NCBI GenBank assembly: GCA_009927065.1
Contig: RFNU01000230.1
Coordinates: 1-9,379 of the forward strand
Reading direction: 5' to 3'
Length of the DNA stretch: 9,379 bases
From: a bacterium
GTDB taxonomy: Bacteria > Pseudomonadota > Gammaproteobacteria > Berkiellales > Berkiellaceae
Position numbers and translations under genes: made by a program. Each line of letters begins with the position of its first letter. Within the stretch, counting starts at the first letter, position 1. Below are positions 6,103-9,379 of the stretch, piece after piece. Below the pieces are notes generated by a model. It had not been told where the DNA came from. It worked only from the letters and a program-made list of their open reading frames with translations, and did no database searches.

Positions 6103-6567
6103 ATGAAAACAAGATATAGCTCATTATCTTTAGATCCCCAAATTAACATTGTCCCTTATCTTGATATTTTTTTAGTGTTAACTGTTATTCTGATGGCTTC
6201 AATATCACCCTATCATCATCAAGTAGAAGTTGAATTGCCTAAAATATCAAGACAAGAGGAATACTCAGAAAAAGCAAGAGAAATGCCTTTAATCGTGACA
6301 CTAGATAAAAAAGGCGGATATCACTTGCGCAATCTTTACATGAATGAACACGATTTAACAAGTCGAAACTTGCTTATTAAACTTAAAGTGTTGTATCAAA
6401 AAAATTCTGCTCAATATGTTATTTTGGAAGCAGATAAGGATTGTTCGTATGATAATGTCATGAGATTGATGAGCATTATGCATCAAGCTGGTTTTATGAA
6501 AATAGGTCTTGTGACAGATCCAGAATCTGTCTATTCCATTTCAAGGACGCAAGGAAGTCGATCATGA
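6103..6567 (+). CDS. tolR: Tol-Pal proton channel subunit TolR
   Basis: TolR is the ExbD-type partner of TolQ, with one membrane helix and a periplasmic dimer domain. The 154-residue product (E. coli 142) has the signature DPQINIVPYLDIFLVLTVIL (11-30): the helix carries the essential proton-path aspartate at Asp21. The periplasmic part includes the VELPK segment right after the helix, a polar spacer, and a VILEADKDCSYDNVMRLM segment (about 106-123) matching the ExbD/TolR fold, followed by GFMKIGLVTDP. The ATG at 6103 has no adjacent Shine-Dalgarno; see the hairpin-split site upstream. Initiation from ATC at 6073, 7 nt after GGAGG, would be in frame but is unlikely. It ends in an ATGA overlap with tolA, so the two are translationally coupled. 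Confidence 0.92.
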   Translation: MKTRYSSLSLDPQINIVPYLDIFLVLTVILMASISPYHHQVEVELPKISRQEEYSEKAREMPLIVTLDKKGGYHLRNLYMNEHDLTSRNLLIKLKVLYQKNSAQYVILEADKDCSYDNVMRLMSIMHQAGFMKIGLVTDPESVYSISRTQGSRS

Positions 6568-7373
6568 TTAAATCATGGATATTGTCACTATTTTTTCATT
6601 TGCTTATCATTTGCTCAATACCTTTTGTGTTGATGTCGCATAAAACAGGCTCGTCATTTGATACAGCAGAAAAAATGATTCCCATCAAACAAGAAGATCA
6701 CCCGCCTATTCAGGCTATAAGCATTTCAAGTGATGAGTTAGCCGAAGAATTAGCTTTTATTGATCGACAAGAAAAAATCCATGAACAATCTTACCATGAA
6801 AAAATATCTTTGCTTGAAAAAAACTTGAATAAAGCAGAACAGCAGAGAATTGCTTCTGAACACCAGTTAGATCAGTTGAAAAAACAGACATCTTCGCTTG
6901 AGGCAGAGTCTTTAGCTTTATCTCATGCATTGCATCATGATAAAAAAGAACAAAGACATCTACAGCAAAAAATATTAGAAGCGCAAAAAGAAATAATACG
7001 ATTAGAAAAAATTCAAGAAATCTCGCAACAAGTGTTTGAAGAAAAAATAAAAACAGATACAACGATTGTGAATAATTATCGTAAAAAAATAGCTTATCAT
7101 TTGAGCGCGTATTGGCGTATTCCCTTTAATGCAAATGAGAAAGAGTTGAAGTGTTCTTTAGAGGTCTCTATTATTCCAAACGGTGATGTTGTTCATGTTA
7201 AAGTGATAACCAGCTCGGGTGATCAAGCTTTTGATCAGCATGCTATTAACGCTGTTTATAAATCATCACCATTACCCGCTTTAGATGAGCTGCCGAATAA
7301 AGAGCGTCCAAGAAAACTGACATTAACATTTATTCCAGAACATATTACTGCTTATGAATCGTTTATTGATTGA
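6564..7373 (+). CDS. tolA: Tol-Pal energy transducer TolA
   Basis: TolA links the TolQR motor to TolB-Pal at the outer membrane. The 269-residue product has the three expected domains: an N-terminal membrane anchor (about 5-24) with the Ser8-xxx-His12 pair that matches the TolQ-contacting SHLS motif; a polar, helical, coiled-coil periplasmic arm (about 56-165) rich in Glu, Lys, Gln and Leu; and a TonB-like C-terminal domain (about 168-262) with YRKKIAYHLSAYWRIP, LKCSLEVSIIPNGDV and QAFDQHAINAVYKSSPLP. The arm is much shorter than in E. coli (421 residues overall) and lacks its Ala-Lys repeats, as in many non-enteric gammaproteobacteria. The start overlaps the tolR stop by ATGA, with AAGGA at 6551-6555. 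Confidence 0.92.
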   Translation: MIKSWILSLFFHLLIICSIPFVLMSHKTGSSFDTAEKMIPIKQEDHPPIQAISISSDELAEELAFIDRQEKIHEQSYHEKISLLEKNLNKAEQQRIASEHQLDQLKKQTSSLEAESLALSHALHHDKKEQRHLQQKILEAQKEIIRLEKIQEISQQVFEEKIKTDTTIVNNYRKKIAYHLSAYWRIPFNANEKELKCSLEVSIIPNGDVVHVKVITSSGDQAFDQHAINAVYKSSPLPALDELPNKERPRKLTLTFIPEHITAYESFID

Positions 7374-7412
7374 TCAGCCCCATGAGCTTTTTAGGAAAGA
7401 CAAGGAGAGTAA

Positions 7413-8717
7413 ATGAATTTGATAGTCATTCAATATAATGTTTTTTATAAGATAAAAAACATACTTTTTATCTTAATGTGTTTTACCTATGCTTGGTCAT
7501 TAGATGTTTTGATTACAGAAGCTCAACAACATAAAACATCTTTCTTAGTCGCAATGACGCATCAAAATAAACATGAAAATCTTGTAACTGATAAGTTGAT
7601 AAAAAATTTTGAAATATTAGATACAATTCAAACTATAAAAGCTCCAGGGCCATTAAAAGAAATTTCCTATTATCGAAGGAATAAAATCGATTTCTTGGTT
7701 GCTATCACAGTTGATGAAAAAAAACTGCCTTATTGTGTTGATATTCAACTGATCTCTCCATGGGGTGCTTCATTAGAGACAGAGAGAAAACAATGGCCAG
7801 TCATGTTAAGCAAGAAATTTGAATTTCACACCGAAAAAGATTTACAGCAAATTACAAATCAGATCACAGATGATATTATCAATAGAGCTCTTTGTCTCCA
7901 AGGTTTTGCAAGCTACCCGATTGCGTATGTTTATAAAAAAGATAAAACAAAGATTGTTATTAGTGATATTACGGGTGATTTGAAAACAAATTTGTATGAA
8001 TGTCATTATCCGATTCTTGGATTAACTTGGTCTCCAGATGGCAGCAAACTGGCTTTTATTGAAGTTCAAGACAATGGTCCCGTTTTAAAAACTGTCGATC
8101 GTTATAAAAAAATAATACAAGAACATGTGCGTGATATGTATGTTGCCTCACCTCTGTTCAGCAATGATAGTCAATCTTTATATTATGTAGCCGCTCCCTA
8201 TAGTGTTGGGCAAATTTTTAAAAAAAATTTAGTGACGAATAATATCGAGATGCTTACAGTGGGTCAAGATTGGATTATTGATATTAATGAAGGATCCGAT
8301 TCTTATAATCTTTTAGTGACTGCAGATCGGATAGGTACTGCTCAGTTGTATGAGTTTAATATCCTAAATAAACGATTCAAGCGTTTAACATTTAATGAAG
8401 ATCAGTGTTCAAAAGGATTCTTAAGTTTGAAAAATAAAGCTTTATTTTATACAGTAACGACACCTGCTCAAACTGTTTTGGTCAAACGTTCATTGACTGA
8501 TAAGAGTTTTGATTCAACATTGGTGATGAGCGATCATTATGCTGAAGGCGTGACCATGCCAGAAACACAAGGGATAGCAGTCTTTGAAAAAACAGCGCAA
8601 GGCCAGTCTGTTATTATCATTAAATCAATGAACAGTGGCTTAGAGAGGGTTTTATTTGATCAAGATGGTGGTGGCGAGTACTCATCACCCAGCTGGGCAA
8701 GCCAGCCGGGATTTTGA
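7413..8717 (+). CDS. tolB: Tol-Pal periplasmic protein TolB (divergent)
   Basis: TolB is a periplasmic protein with a small N-terminal domain that contacts TolA and a beta-propeller that binds Pal. The 434-residue length equals the family norm (E. coli 430). A signal peptide is present: a basic region to Lys15, a hydrophobic core (about 17-26), and cleavage probably after AWS (29). The N-terminal domain is about 30-165; the propeller follows, with a clear PD40 motif, WSPDGSKLAF (206-215), a weaker one around SPLFSNDSQSLYYVA (246-260), and a closing SSPSWAS typical of TolB ends. The other blades are degenerate compared with classical TolB, where several copies of WSPDG occur. Identity rests on length, layout and position after tolA. 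AAGGAGAG at 7402-7409 sets the start. Its 3' end faces pal across 8 bp. Confidence 0.85.
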   Translation: MNLIVIQYNVFYKIKNILFILMCFTYAWSLDVLITEAQQHKTSFLVAMTHQNKHENLVTDKLIKNFEILDTIQTIKAPGPLKEISYYRRNKIDFLVAITVDEKKLPYCVDIQLISPWGASLETERKQWPVMLSKKFEFHTEKDLQQITNQITDDIINRALCLQGFASYPIAYVYKKDKTKIVISDITGDLKTNLYECHYPILGLTWSPDGSKLAFIEVQDNGPVLKTVDRYKKIIQEHVRDMYVASPLFSNDSQSLYYVAAPYSVGQIFKKNLVTNNIEMLTVGQDWIIDINEGSDSYNLLVTADRIGTAQLYEFNILNKRFKRLTFNEDQCSKGFLSLKNKALFYTVTTPAQTVLVKRSLTDKSFDSTLVMSDHYAEGVTMPETQGIAVFEKTAQGQSVIIIKSMNSGLERVLFDQDGGGEYSSPSWASQPGF

Positions 8718-8725
8718 GTAAGATA

Positions 8726-9217
8726 TTATTTATGAGTAAAAACAATCTCTACACGGCGATTAAGCGACTGAGCTTGATCGTTTTCAGTTGTAGAAAGAGG
8801 TTTTTCTTTACCATGGCTAGAGACAGTGATTTGAGAGGCTTTAGCACCATGCTCTTGTAAGCATTTAGCGACAGCATCAGCACGGCGTTGGCCTAGTGCA
8901 AGATTGTATTCTTTTGTTCCACGAATGTCAGTGTTACCAATAACATTAACATGTGCTTCTGGGTTTTTCATTAAATATTCAGCAACAGCTTCGAGCAGTT
9001 TTTTATTGGTATCATCAATAGCTGATTTATCATATTGAAAATAGTATACAGTTGTTAAATTTGCTGTTTTCTCTGAGGCAGAATGTCCAGCGACTTTGAC
9101 AGGTTGCTCTGTTTTAGCATCTGGTTTGACACTATTTTGATATGCTGAAGTGTTTTCAGAATATTGACATCCTGAAAGGACTAAAGCTAAGCCAGCGATT
9201 GCAAGTTTAAGTTTCAT
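8726..9217 (-). CDS. pal: Peptidoglycan-associated lipoprotein Pal
   Basis: Pal is an outer-membrane lipoprotein whose OmpA-like domain binds diaminopimelate in peptidoglycan and TolB. The start at 9217 is chosen because AAGGAG (plus-strand 9225-9230) lies 7 nt upstream and it begins a perfect lipoprotein signal, MKLKLAIAGLALVLSGC, with lipobox LSGC and Cys17; a longer frame to 9322 would add 35 residues that spoil the signal. The mature protein has a polar linker (18-55) and the OmpA domain: VYYFQYDKSAI, GNTDIRGTKEYNLALGQRRADAV and SSHGKEKP, ending in NRRVEIVF. Asn replaces the common His in GHxDxRG, while the Asp and the Arg of the ligand site remain. The 163-residue length is normal. Unusually it is convergent with tolB rather than the last gene of the operon. 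Confidence 0.95.
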   Translation of the reverse strand: MKLKLAIAGLALVLSGCQYSENTSAYQNSVKPDAKTEQPVKVAGHSASEKTANLTTVYYFQYDKSAIDDTNKKLLEAVAEYLMKNPEAHVNVIGNTDIRGTKEYNLALGQRRADAVAKCLQEHGAKASQITVSSHGKEKPLSTTENDQAQSLNRRVEIVFTHK

Positions 9218-9317
9218 GAAAAATCTCCTTATCTTTCTAAATAGGTTGCTTCGTTCATATGATATAACTAGCACATAAAGGGGGATTGTTGTTATAAATG
9301 ACATCCCTCTGCATTTC

Positions 9318-9346
9318 ATCATACCGGAGTCTTTCTACTCGAACAA
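9318..9346 (-). promoter_or_regulatory. Putative pal promoter
   Basis: On the minus strand TTGTTC (9341-9346) and TATGAT (9318-9323, 5 of 6 to the -10 consensus) are spaced by exactly 17 bp. Transcription would start near 9311, giving a leader of about 90 nt. Its presence fits pal being transcribed apart from tolQRAB. Confidence 0.42.
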
Positions 9347-9379
9347 CTCTTTGATGATGACTGAATGAAAAATTTTTGC

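Noticed and set aside
9218..9322. Extended N-terminus of Pal (35 extra residues)
   Set aside because: The internal ATG at 9217 has an ideal Shine-Dalgarno and starts a textbook lipoprotein signal peptide.
1..9379. CRISPR arrays, toxin-antitoxin pairs, phage genes or defence systems
   Set aside because: No regular repeats or matching gene families were seen; all larger genes are recognised housekeeping functions.

Overview
The window looks like chromosomal DNA of an AT-rich gammaproteobacterium. RlmJ, the yebC-ruvC-ruvA-ruvB cluster and a tolQRAB cluster directly behind ruvB are a typical gammaproteobacterial set. The low G+C, the divergent TolB and the compact spacing suggest a host-associated lineage such as the Legionellales, but genus cannot be settled from this sequence. 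No phage, CRISPR or defence system was found. The coding part is core housekeeping; the unusual material is in the intergenic DNA.

Layout. Bases 1-360 hold no convincing gene, although 140-350 is visibly richer in G+C than its surroundings. A tRNA-Ser (anticodon CGA) lies on the minus strand at 361-451. On the plus strand follow rlmJ (23S rRNA m6A methyltransferase), a short terminal-inverted-repeat element of 84 bp, a periplasmic beta-carbonic anhydrase, then yebC, ruvC, ruvA and ruvB, tightly spaced or overlapping. After a 172 bp spacer come tolQ, tolR, tolA and tolB. The last gene, pal, is on the minus strand, convergent with tolB and only 8 bp away.

How the genes work together. RuvA and RuvB drive branch migration of Holliday junctions and RuvC cuts them; YebC is a translation-related factor usually linked to ruvC. 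TolQ-TolR form the proton-driven inner-membrane motor, TolA spans the periplasm, and TolB with the lipoprotein Pal couples this to the outer membrane and peptidoglycan during cell constriction. All core Tol-Pal parts are present, but pal has left the tol operon orientation and appears to have its own promoter. ybgC and cpoB (ybgF), common companions of tol-pal, are not in the window.

Most notable observations: (1) the only good Shine-Dalgarno for tolR is separated from its ATG by an 11-bp hairpin that would restore normal spacing when folded; (2) a MITE-like inverted-repeat element sits between rlmJ and the carbonic anhydrase gene, and its right end appears to supply the -35 box of that gene; (3) pal is inverted relative to tolB.
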